A stretch of DNA of 7,946 nt from an uncultured Chloroflexota bacterium (lineage in GTDB: Bacteria > Chloroflexota > Limnocylindria > Limnocylindrales > Limnocylindraceae). The notes below the pieces were generated by a model. The model did not search any database and had not been told where the DNA came from. It saw only the letters and a list, made by a program, of their open reading frames with translations. The position numbers and the translations under genes are program-made. Below are positions 1 to 5,349 of the stretch, piece after piece. Where the stretch lies: positions 1-7,946 of the forward strand of contig CALMIH010000070.1 in assembly GCA_937864085.1 (NCBI GenBank). Direction: 5' to 3'. Within the stretch, counting starts at the first letter, position 1. The number at the start of each line of letters is the position of its first letter.

Positions 1-909
1 AGCCTTCTCGGCTACGGCGCGCCGAAGGGTCGCGTCGCACTGCTTGGCCTCTCGCCAATCGTCAACTTCGTGGATCTGCGTCGCTTCGGTGCCGTCACCG
101 TGCGCACGGTCACGACGCAACCTCGAGAAGGCCACTTCACGCTGCAAGAGAGTTGGAAGCTGAGCGAGATCCCGCAGCTGATCCGCCTCTACCGCGGCGC
201 ACTCCAGGAGGCAGATGCGGGGTGGCTCAACGCCTTCGGTTGGTCAAACATTGGGATTGATCGCTACTTTGAGGAGTACTTCTCGCGCACCAGCGAACAG
301 AATCGGATCCTCTCGCTCGGCGGATTCAGTGCCGATGAGTTTGGCTCGCTGGTAGAGACGGTCAACCAGCGTGCACAGCCTGGTGAGCTTGCCGCCGTAG
401 AGTTCAACGTCTCCTGCCACAACGTCAACTTTGATTTCAATCCGATCATTGAAGAGGTGCTGAAGCGCGCCGTCCGAGCCTCGCGCTTCCCAGTGATCCT
501 GAAGCTCTCTCCCGACTTTGATTACCTCGCGCACGCCAGACTCGCCGAAGCGAACGGGGTCGCGGCGATCAGCGCGATTAACACCATCAAGGGGCTGCGG
601 CTAGATCCGGATAGCGGCGCGCCACTGCTGAAGAATCGCTACGGCGGCCTCTCCGGCCGCGCGATTAAGCCGATCGGCCTCCGCGTCGTGAGTGAGTTGC
701 GTGAGGCAGGGATCAGGCTGCCGATCATCGCTGGTGGTGGCGTGCGCACCTTTAACGACGTTCGGGAGTACGGCTGGGCTGGTGCGGATGCTGCGTCACT
801 CGGCTCGGAGGCCTGGCTGAAGCCGCTATGGTCAATGCCGCTGGCACCGCTGCACGGGCTTCATATTCGGCGCCTGATCGGACAAGTAGAAGGGTGGTCA
901 CCGCGATGA
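1..909 (+). CDS. Dihydroorotate dehydrogenase-like FMN oxidoreductase (5' end outside window)
   Basis: The reading frame is open from the first base, so only about the last 302 residues are visible. The fold is that of the FMN-binding dihydroorotate dehydrogenase (PyrD) family, which oxidises dihydroorotate to orotate in pyrimidine synthesis. Visible family signatures are LNAFGWSNIG (nt 232-261), FNVSCHNVN with the class 1-type Cys (codon at 415-417), ILKLSP, NTIKG (580-594), GGLSGRAIKP (643-672), and a glycine-rich FMN phosphate site AGGGV (730-744). The Cys in NVSC suggests a class 1 (soluble) rather than class 2 enzyme, which uses Ser there. Departures from the family: the usual Lys of the KT motif is Arg (VRTVT, 100-114), and the following GNP-PR stretch is GHFTLQ. 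The enzyme may therefore be divergent or act on a related pyrimidine. Its TGA overlaps the ATG of the cytidine deaminase gene, supporting a shared pyrimidine role. Family assignment is good; exact substrate is less certain. Confidence 0.85.
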   Translation, partial: SLLGYGAPKGRVALLGLSPIVNFVDLRRFGAVTVRTVTTQPREGHFTLQESWKLSEIPQLIRLYRGALQEADAGWLNAFGWSNIGIDRYFEEYFSRTSEQNRILSLGGFSADEFGSLVETVNQRAQPGELAAVEFNVSCHNVNFDFNPIIEEVLKRAVRASRFPVILKLSPDFDYLAHARLAEANGVAAISAINTIKGLRLDPDSGAPLLKNRYGGLSGRAIKPIGLRVVSELREAGIRLPIIAGGGVRTFNDVREYGWAGADAASLGSEAWLKPLWSMPLAPLHGLHIRRLIGQVEGWSPR

Positions 910-1352
910 GAATTGAAGCGACCGACCTCACGCCGCTCGAGCAGCGCCTTGTTGATGAGGCGATCAAGATCCGGCCACGTGCCTACGCCGTTTACTCCAA
1001 CTACCTGGTTGGGGCGGCGGTCGCCGATGCAGACGGCGGGATCCACGTTGGGGCGAACATGGAGGGCGCCGACTTCACCCTCACCGTGCACGCGGAGCAG
1101 CACGCAATGAATGCCATGCGCCTTGCGACAAATGCGAAGGCGGTCGCGCTCGCATTCGCCGTCCAATCCCCGTCCGAATCGCCATCGCCCTGCGGCGTCT
1201 GCCGGCAGCGCATCCGCGAATTTGCGGGCTCCCTGCAGATGCCGATCGTTGCCGTCAGCCTGGACCAGAGCTTAAAGATTGAGCGCCTGAATCGCTATCC
1301 GTTCGACTACCTTCTCCCGAATTCGTTTGGCCCGGAGAACCTTGGCAAGTAG
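906..1352 (+). CDS. cdd: Cytidine deaminase, single-domain, E. coli-type active site
   Basis: A 148-residue zinc enzyme that should hydrolytically deaminate cytidine or deoxycytidine to (deoxy)uridine in pyrimidine salvage. The ATG at 906 overlaps the upstream stop (ATGA), and a weak GGTGG lies 8 bases before it. A GTG further upstream in the same frame would only add a tail lying inside the preceding gene. Visible motifs: YSNYLVGAA (residues 30-38, substrate pocket), GANMEG (49-54, Glu53 ribose contact), TVHAEQ (60-65) and PCGVCRQ (95-101). The predicted zinc ligands are His62, Cys96 and Cys99, with Glu64 as the catalytic proton shuttle. The C-terminus carries LLPNSFGPENL, matching the usual LLP-FGP-L ending. 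The length is that of the small tetrameric class, but the His ligand and the NME-TVHAEQ context resemble the longer dimeric E. coli enzyme. The 3' end overlaps the transporter start, which suggests translational coupling. Confidence 0.93.
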   Translation: MRIEATDLTPLEQRLVDEAIKIRPRAYAVYSNYLVGAAVADADGGIHVGANMEGADFTLTVHAEQHAMNAMRLATNAKAVALAFAVQSPSESPSPCGVCRQRIREFAGSLQMPIVAVSLDQSLKIERLNRYPFDYLLPNSFGPENLGK

Positions 1353-2577
1353 CTCGCGTCTCTCGCGCTTCGGCGTGCTGACGATCTACGGCGGTTTCGG
1401 CGTCGTCGGCGCCGTCTTCTATCCGTTCTACGCGGTCGCGATGATCAACCGCGGCCTCAGCGCAGGCGAGCTCGGACTGCTGACTGCAGCGACGGCACTC
1501 GTCTCGAGCGCCGTCGGACCGGCCTGGGGACACCTTGCCGACCGAGTCGTTGGCCGGCGTGCAGGACTCGCGATCGGCGAGATCTCGAGCGCGATCGGCA
1601 TCCTCCTCTTCGCCTTCGGCGATCTCAACGCCGCAATCGCTGGGTCACTCCTTATGGCGATCGCTGGCGCCGCCTCTAACAGTTCTGCCGATGCGCTTGC
1701 GCTCGGGATCGCCCGTGATGGTGGACCACGCTTTGCGGTGACACGCGCGGTGACGAGCTTCACCTATGCGGTCACGGCACTCGCTGCAGGCGTGGCGATC
1801 CGCGACGGTGGTGGGTCGTCGATCGTCCCGTTCCTGGCCGTTGGGCTCTGCTGCACGATTCTGCCGATTCCGTTTCTGAAAGATCGGAGCGTCATCGCGG
1901 CGCATCGCAGCGCGCCGTCGCGCACCGCGTCGTCACGCCGCACCAGACGCTCAGCGCGTGACCGATTCGGTAGCGTGAGCGAACTGCTGCGCATCGCCCC
2001 AGCGATGGTCCCCTTCGTTGCGATCATCTTCCTCGAGGCGCTCTGCGCCGCCTCGTTCTATCGCCTCGGGCCAGTGAGGATTAACGAGGTTGGTGGCGAC
2101 GCGGCGATGCTCGGACTCGGCGCAACCCTCGCCGCCTTCATCGAAGTTCCCTTCATGATCGCCTCGGCGCGCATGCTCAAGGGGATTGGGCTACGACGTG
2201 GCTTCGCTGCCGCAACCGCAATCATGGGAGTGATCACCGCTTCGGTCGCACTGTTTGACAGCGCGCTTTCGCTCACGCTCCTACGACTCGCTGAGGGGGC
2301 AGTCTTTGCGATTGCGTTGATGTGCGCCGTCGAAGTAGTTGATCGCCTAGTGCCACGCCGCCTTCACGCAACAGGGCAGTCGCTCTATCACTCTGCGGGG
2401 ACGCTCGGCGCCGCACTCGGCGGCATCGTCGCAGGCGTCCTCTACGACACAGCAGGCTCCACTGTAGTGTTCGTTGCAAGCGGGGTGGGGCTGTTGATCA
2501 CCGCACTCTTTGCGCTCCGCACCATTCCGCGGGGACGCGTGCTGCTCGAGTCCGACGCCACCCACGGTGCCAGATAG
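1342..2577 (+). CDS. MFS transporter, LacY/NupG/HcaT-like group, possible nucleoside importer
   Basis: A 411-residue integral membrane protein with about 12 hydrophobic helices and the length of the major facilitator superfamily. MFS motif A is present after helix 2 as GHLADRVVGRR (residues 63-73). A basic loop rich in Arg and Ser (about 180-210) separates the two six-helix halves. Near the C-terminus the stretch RRLHATGQSLYHSAG...GALGG..AGVLYDTAG resembles the conserved segment of the MFS_1_like group (3-phenylpropionate/H+ symporter HcaT, NupG, LacY). I chose the TTG at 1342 because GGAG lies 4 bases upstream (1334-1337). A TTG at 1327 is also in frame but has no ribosome site, and a GTG at 1375 would shorten helix 1. 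The gene overlaps cdd by 11 bases. Position in a pyrimidine operon suggests a nucleoside or nucleobase substrate, but the sequence alone does not prove this. Confidence 0.85.
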   Translation: MASSSRLSRFGVLTIYGGFGVVGAVFYPFYAVAMINRGLSAGELGLLTAATALVSSAVGPAWGHLADRVVGRRAGLAIGEISSAIGILLFAFGDLNAAIAGSLLMAIAGAASNSSADALALGIARDGGPRFAVTRAVTSFTYAVTALAAGVAIRDGGGSSIVPFLAVGLCCTILPIPFLKDRSVIAAHRSAPSRTASSRRTRRSARDRFGSVSELLRIAPAMVPFVAIIFLEALCAASFYRLGPVRINEVGGDAAMLGLGATLAAFIEVPFMIASARMLKGIGLRRGFAAATAIMGVITASVALFDSALSLTLLRLAEGAVFAIALMCAVEVVDRLVPRRLHATGQSLYHSAGTLGAALGGIVAGVLYDTAGSTVVFVASGVGLLITALFALRTIPRGRVLLESDATHGAR

Positions 2578-2578
2578 C

Positions 2579-2614
2579 AAAACGCCCCGCCGCAGCGTCA
2601 GCTGCAACGGAGCG
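2579..2614 (-). terminator. Intrinsic terminator of the minus-strand small membrane protein unit
   Basis: Read on the minus strand, a 14-bp stem (2614-2601 with 2596-2583) closes a TGAC tetraloop (2600-2597) and is followed at once by TTTT (2582-2579). Every stem position pairs when three G-U pairs are allowed. Those wobble pairs become A-C mismatches on the plus strand, and no plus-strand T-run follows, so the element is built for minus-strand transcription. It starts one base beyond the stop codon of the convergent MFS gene, leaving no room for a separate terminator there. Confidence 0.85.
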
Positions 2615-2631
2615 CTATGGGATCGGCTTCG

Positions 2632-2715
2632 TTAGCTTTGAAGGTCTTTGTAGACCGCGATAAGCACGGGGATCATGACGATCACACCGAGCACGAAGAC
2701 GATCGGTTCGGTCAC
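2632..2715 (-). CDS. 27-residue single-helix membrane peptide, function unknown
   Basis: A tiny gene starting with a GTG that overlaps the TGA of the 56-codon gene (GTGA). GAAGGG lies 3 bases upstream as a ribosome site. The product is MTEPIVFVLGVIVMIPVLIA followed by VYKDLQS. One hydrophobic segment (about residues 4-22) has a polar, charged tail, which suggests a single-pass membrane peptide. The size recalls accessory peptides such as KdpF or CydX, but I see no sequence similarity that supports naming it as one of them. The evidence that it is real is the coupled start, the ribosome site, the coherent transmembrane pattern and the intrinsic terminator 17 bases after its stop. It most likely works with the 56-residue membrane protein made just before it. 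Its shortness means it would be missed by default gene callers. Confidence 0.6.
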   Translation of the reverse strand: MTEPIVFVLGVIVMIPVLIAVYKDLQS

Positions 2716-2882
2716 TTGCCCTTCTTGGACAACAGGCTTCCGAGCGAAAGGATCGCCGGAACCCAGAGGCCGATGTAAATTGCGGTTTCTGGGCTGGCCA
2801 CAAAACCAACCCCGAAGTAATGCGCAATTGATAGCGCAAGGCTCGCCGCCGCAGCGATGATGTACAGGTTCTTCGAATCCAT
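2712..2882 (-). CDS. 56-residue two-helix membrane protein, function unknown
   Basis: A small gene with a strong ribosome site (AAAGGGAGG, 5 bases before the ATG at 2882). The product starts MDSKNLYIIAAAASLALSI. Hydrophobic segments at about residues 6-29 and 33-52 are joined by a short loop containing SPE, and the protein ends in a basic KKGK tail, predicting two membrane passes with the C-terminus in the cytoplasm. No signal cleavage site or cysteine is seen. It lies 45 bases downstream of rmuC on the same strand, is coupled by GTGA to the 27-codon gene, and the pair ends in an intrinsic terminator. I do not recognise the family. A holin-like or respiratory-accessory role is possible by size alone and is not otherwise supported. 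Confidence 0.75.
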   Translation of the reverse strand: MDSKNLYIIAAAASLALSIAHYFGVGFVASPETAIYIGLWVPAILSLGSLLSKKGK

Positions 2883-2887
2883 GTTGA

Positions 2888-2896
2888 CCTCCCTTT
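2888..2896 (-). promoter_or_regulatory. Ribosome binding site of the 56-codon gene
   Basis: AAAGGGAGG on the minus strand, 5 bases before the ATG, is among the best Shine-Dalgarno matches in the window. It is strong evidence that the small gene is translated. Nothing resembling a clear promoter is visible in the 45 bases between the rmuC stop and this start, so read-through from rmuC or an unrecognised promoter would supply the transcript. Confidence 0.75.
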
Positions 2897-2927
2897 ACGT
2901 GACACGAGTTTCGGGCCTGGCCATACT

Positions 2928-3845
2928 TTACCGCAGGGCGGGGGGAGCGTCACCTTCGCCCAGGTCGACGTTGGCGATCCGTTCGCCCTTCTGCACGATG
3001 CGCTTCACGGAGGTTTGGGCACCGTTAATGTCCTCGCCTACCTGGCGGAAGTGGGTGGCGAGCTTCTCAATGCGCTCCGCGAGCAGTTCAACGTCTCGCG
3101 TCAGGCCGCCCACCTCTTGCTGGATCAGGATCGCCTGTTCACCGATCTTTGACTCAACGTGGAACATGCTCACCGTGGCGAGCAGCGCATGCAGGGTGTT
3201 CGGCGAGGCGAAGACCACGCGCTTTCCGTTGGCGTACTGCTCAAGGTCGGGGAAGCTGGTGAAGAGTTCGGCGTAGATCGCCTCCGATGGGATGAACATC
3301 ACGGCGAGGCGACTCGTCTCACCCGGAATCACATACTTGGAGCCGATCGCGTCAATGTGCGCTTTTAGTGCCGTGCGGAACTGCGTTGCGGCGGTGGGGT
3401 CGCCAGCGACGAACTTCTGATACGCCTCGAGTGGAAACTTGGAGTCAACGCAGACACGGTTTGACGCAGCACCGCGACCAACAATGCAGTCGGCGATCTT
3501 TCCGTTGGAGAGCGTCTCCTGAAAGCTGTAGAGATCGTTCGGGAGGGCGTCGCGCACGATCTCTTCCAGGCGCGCCTCGCCGTACTGGCCGCGCGCCTGC
3601 TTGTTCTGGAAGACGGAGAGGAGCTCGTCCATCGGCTCACGAAGGCGATCGATCCCCTGTTGCGCCGCGTCAATGCGGGCCAGACGTTCTACGACCGACT
3701 GAAGCTGGTCCTCCACGCGCTGGGCTTGCAGCGTGCTCGTTGGATCCGCCGGTGCGGTGCGACCGGAGCGTAGGGCGGCGACCAGCGCGGCGAGCGCCGC
3801 GAAGACAGCAACCAGGAGTGCAGCGAGCGCGATCGGATCACTCAT
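2928..3845 (-). CDS. rmuC: DNA recombination protein RmuC family, short form
   Basis: A 305-residue RmuC homologue. RmuC limits rearrangement at short inverted repeats in E. coli and carries a predicted nuclease-like core; its biochemistry is poorly defined. An N-terminal membrane anchor (about residues 5-25) is followed by a helical, coiled-coil-like stretch (about 40-80) and the RmuC core. Visible core motifs: RGQYGE (85-90), DSKFPLEAY (134-142), MFIPSEAIYAEL (183-194) and SPNTLHALL (214-222). The E. coli protein is about 475 residues, so this version has a much shorter coiled-coil region, as in many non-proteobacterial homologues. No Shine-Dalgarno site is seen before the ATG at 3845. The 73-residue gene ends 60 bases upstream on the same strand, so co-transcription is likely, and the two small membrane protein genes follow. 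Confidence 0.92.
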   Translation of the reverse strand: MSDPIALAALLVAVFAALAALVAALRSGRTAPADPTSTLQAQRVEDQLQSVVERLARIDAAQQGIDRLREPMDELLSVFQNKQARGQYGEARLEEIVRDALPNDLYSFQETLSNGKIADCIVGRGAASNRVCVDSKFPLEAYQKFVAGDPTAATQFRTALKAHIDAIGSKYVIPGETSRLAVMFIPSEAIYAELFTSFPDLEQYANGKRVVFASPNTLHALLATVSMFHVESKIGEQAILIQQEVGGLTRDVELLAERIEKLATHFRQVGEDINGAQTSVKRIVQKGERIANVDLGEGDAPPALR

Positions 3846-3865
3846 GCGGTCAGTCTGCCTGATGC

Positions 3866-3887
3866 CCGTGCCGACTGCGTGGCACGG
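3866..3887. repeat. Inverted repeat upstream of rmuC
   Basis: CCGTGCC (3866-3872) and GGCACGG (3881-3887) form a perfect 7-bp stem with an 8-base loop in the 60-base spacer between the 73-residue gene and rmuC. There is no T-run on either side, so it is not a standard intrinsic terminator. It could be an mRNA stability element, a partial attenuator or an operator. It could also be chance in GC-rich DNA. Confidence 0.4.
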
Positions 3888-3905
3888 CGGTTCTCAGCGC
3901 GAAAC

Positions 3906-4127
3906 TTAGAACCAGCCGAAGAGGCCCGACTTCTTCTTCAGGATCGGGAGGCCAGTTCGACCCGACTCCTTCACCTTGTAACCCTCAGGAATCTCCGCGA
4001 CTTGCCCCTTCCCCGCCTTCTTGGCGAAGAAGTAGAGCGTCACCGTCTTCCCACTCGCAACCTTGCGCGAGCGGCCATGCAAAAAGTAGGTCGTCCCTCT
4101 GGAGTTCTCAAACGAAAATGCTGCCAT
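3906..4127 (-). CDS. Small conserved-looking protein of 73 residues, function unknown
   Basis: A 73-residue soluble protein with no membrane segment or signal peptide. It starts MAAFSFENSRGTTYFLHGR, continues with alternating hydrophobic residues (KTVTLYFFAKK, about 27-37) and then IPEGYKVKE and TGLPILKKK. The pattern suggests a small beta-rich fold with a basic C-terminus. From memory, short bacterial hypothetical proteins with a YFF-K...LPEGYEV...GLP.L+KK pattern exist, with no assigned function. GGGAGGG lies 4 bases before the ATG and gives strong translational support. A promoter-like sequence is found about 40-70 bases upstream. The gene precedes rmuC on the same strand with a 60-base spacer. 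Confidence that it is a real gene is high; no role can be given. Confidence 0.8.
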   Translation of the reverse strand: MAAFSFENSRGTTYFLHGRSRKVASGKTVTLYFFAKKAGKGQVAEIPEGYKVKESGRTGLPILKKKSGLFGWF

Positions 4128-4167
4128 GCTTCCCTCCCTCTCGCGACACTGCGGTCACGCTGTTGCA

Positions 4168-4196
4168 AGCCTACGCCTCGCTCACTCCCACGGCAA
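4168..4196 (-). promoter_or_regulatory. Possible promoter of the 73-residue gene/rmuC unit
   Basis: On the minus strand TTGCCG (4196-4191) and TAGGCT (4173-4168) are separated by 17 bases. They match the sigma70-type -35 at four and the -10 at three of six positions. Transcription from about 4161 would give a short leader of some 34 bases carrying the GGGAGGG ribosome site. Spacing and position are right but the -10 match is weak. Confidence 0.35.
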
Positions 4197-4214
4197 TGGT
4201 CTTGTTTGGCTTGC

Positions 4215-5228
4215 CTACACCCCTGGAACCTGCTTCGCCTGATGAAGAAACTCTGGCATGCGCGTCAGATCCACGTTTCCGCCACTCAGGATCACCACAA
4301 CGCGATCACCCTGTGAAACGGGCACGCGACCGAAGAGGAGAGCGGCGAGGGCGGCGGCGCCAGCCGGCTCCACCACCTGTTTGCAGCGTTCAGCGAGGAA
4401 GCGGAGGCCACCGAGAATCTCTTCGTCGGGGAGGGTGATGCAGGCGTCGATCAAGGTTGACGCGAGTGGAAGCGTCCATGAGCCAGCGTACGGCGCCCCG
4501 AGGCCATCGGCGATTGATTTCGGCTGAACCGGCACGATGCTCCCCGACTCTACGGCGAGCTTTACCGCCGCTGAACCATCTGGCTCAACGCCGTAGATGC
4601 GAATCCCTGGCTTCAACGCACGCAGCGCTACGGCGGTGCCGCAGAGCATGCCGCCGCCACCGAGTCCGCCGATCACCACGTCCGCTTCAGGGAACTGGTC
4701 GAGGATCTCCAGCCCGAGCGTCCCGTGCCCAGCAATGACGTACGGATCGTCAAACGGGTGCGCGTCAAAGAGTCCAAGCTCTTTGACTAATCGATCTTTC
4801 AGAATGCCCGCTTCGCCCATGAGTCCATCAACAAGGTGAACTATTGCGCCATACGACTCGCAGGCGGCAATCTTTGCGGGGACGGCGCTTCGCGGCATCA
4901 CCACATGTACAGGAGCCCCGAACTGTCGTCCCGCCCATGTATATGCTGCAGCCGCATTGCCAGCACTGAAAGTAATCAGTCCACGGCGGCGAACCTCTGC
5001 CTCGCCGAAGTGTTCCACCATCTGCGTCACGCGGTTTAACATCCCTCGTACCTTGTAGGAGCCAGTCCGCTGCAGGTGTTCCGACTTCAGACGCACGCGA
5101 CCATCACCAAGAAGCGGCCCGCCACTCCGACGCAGCGCCTCTGCGGCACCGATCGATGAGAGGAGTGGTGTGACGTGGAGGCGTCCGGCGGTGCGCGCGG
5201 CGGCGGACTTTACCGCCTTCAAATCCAT
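4215..5228 (-). CDS. PLP-dependent threonine/serine dehydratase-type enzyme
   Basis: A 337-residue fold-type II pyridoxal-phosphate enzyme of the threonine ammonia-lyase/serine dehydratase/serine racemase family. By analogy it would deaminate L-threonine to 2-oxobutanoate or L-serine to pyruvate in the cytoplasm. The PLP lysine is Lys59 in TGSYKVRG (56-62). SAGN (88-91) is the cofactor asparagine loop, GGLGGGG (187-193) the phosphate-binding loop, EPAGAAAL (287-294) a conserved helix start, and SGGN (315-318) contacts the pyridine nitrogen. There is no C-terminal ACT domain, so it resembles the short TdcB-like form rather than the feedback-inhibited IlvA form. The motif usually read as SAGNHAQG is SAGNAAAA here. 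I chose the ATG at 5228 because AGGAGG lies 10 bases upstream. An in-frame ATG at 5297 would add a proline-rich 23-residue extension. The gene is divergent from the GNAT/EamA pair. Confidence 0.87.
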   Translation of the reverse strand: MDLKAVKSAAARTAGRLHVTPLLSSIGAAEALRRSGGPLLGDGRVRLKSEHLQRTGSYKVRGMLNRVTQMVEHFGEAEVRRRGLITFSAGNAAAAYTWAGRQFGAPVHVVMPRSAVPAKIAACESYGAIVHLVDGLMGEAGILKDRLVKELGLFDAHPFDDPYVIAGHGTLGLEILDQFPEADVVIGGLGGGGMLCGTAVALRALKPGIRIYGVEPDGSAAVKLAVESGSIVPVQPKSIADGLGAPYAGSWTLPLASTLIDACITLPDEEILGGLRFLAERCKQVVEPAGAAALAALLFGRVPVSQGDRVVVILSGGNVDLTRMPEFLHQAKQVPGV

Positions 5229-5238
5229 CGTGAAGACG

Positions 5239-5244
5239 CCTCCT
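5239..5244 (-). promoter_or_regulatory. Shine-Dalgarno site that decides the dehydratase start
   Basis: A full AGGAGG on the minus strand lies 10 bases before the ATG at 5228, slightly long but workable spacing. The first conserved family residues follow soon after this start, so it is preferred over the ATG at 5297. Confidence 0.6.
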
Positions 5245-5297
5245 GTTAGCGCGTCGCGCGTGGGGAGCGGCGGGGGGGCGGGTCGTAGTTCAGGCAT

Positions 5298-5309
5298 ATA
5301 CGAACGGTA
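5298..5309 (-). promoter_or_regulatory. -10-like element (TACCGT) of the dehydratase gene
   Basis: On the minus strand TACCGT (5309-5304) is followed by six bases and then ATG (5297-5295). This is the TANNNT-N6-start layout of leaderless genes in high-GC bacteria. Transcription would begin at or near that ATG, giving either a leaderless message for a 360-residue protein or a leader of about 70 bases that contains AGGAGG before the ATG at 5228. No convincing -35 hexamer is visible; TTCGCA lies 18 bases upstream. Confidence 0.4.
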
Positions 5310-5337
5310 GCCGACGACCGAATGACGTGCGAACAGG

Positions 5338-5349
5338 TACCGTGCCGAT
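5338..5349 (+). promoter_or_regulatory. -10-like element (TACCGT) of the GNAT gene
   Basis: TACCGT (5338-5343) is followed by six bases and the ATG at 5350, the same hexamer and spacing as on the opposite strand at 5309-5297. The GNAT gene has no Shine-Dalgarno site, so a leaderless transcript starting at the ATG fits. The -35 region shows nothing recognisable. Confidence 0.4.

Noticed and set aside
828..905. GTG-started N-terminal extension of the cytidine deaminase frame
   Set aside because: It lies wholly inside the preceding gene and adds no family residues; the ATGA overlap at 906 is the better start.
2883..2927. A separate promoter for the two small membrane protein genes
   Set aside because: No convincing -35/-10 pair can be seen in the spacer after rmuC.
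3368..3862. Open frame of 164 codons on the plus strand opposite rmuC
   Set aside because: Arg/Pro/Ser-rich composition typical of the antisense of a GC-rich gene; rmuC on the other strand has clear family motifs.
3879..4316. Open frame of 145 codons on the plus strand
   Set aside because: It covers the antisense of the 73-residue gene and the 3' end of the dehydratase gene and has no recognisable motif or ribosome site.
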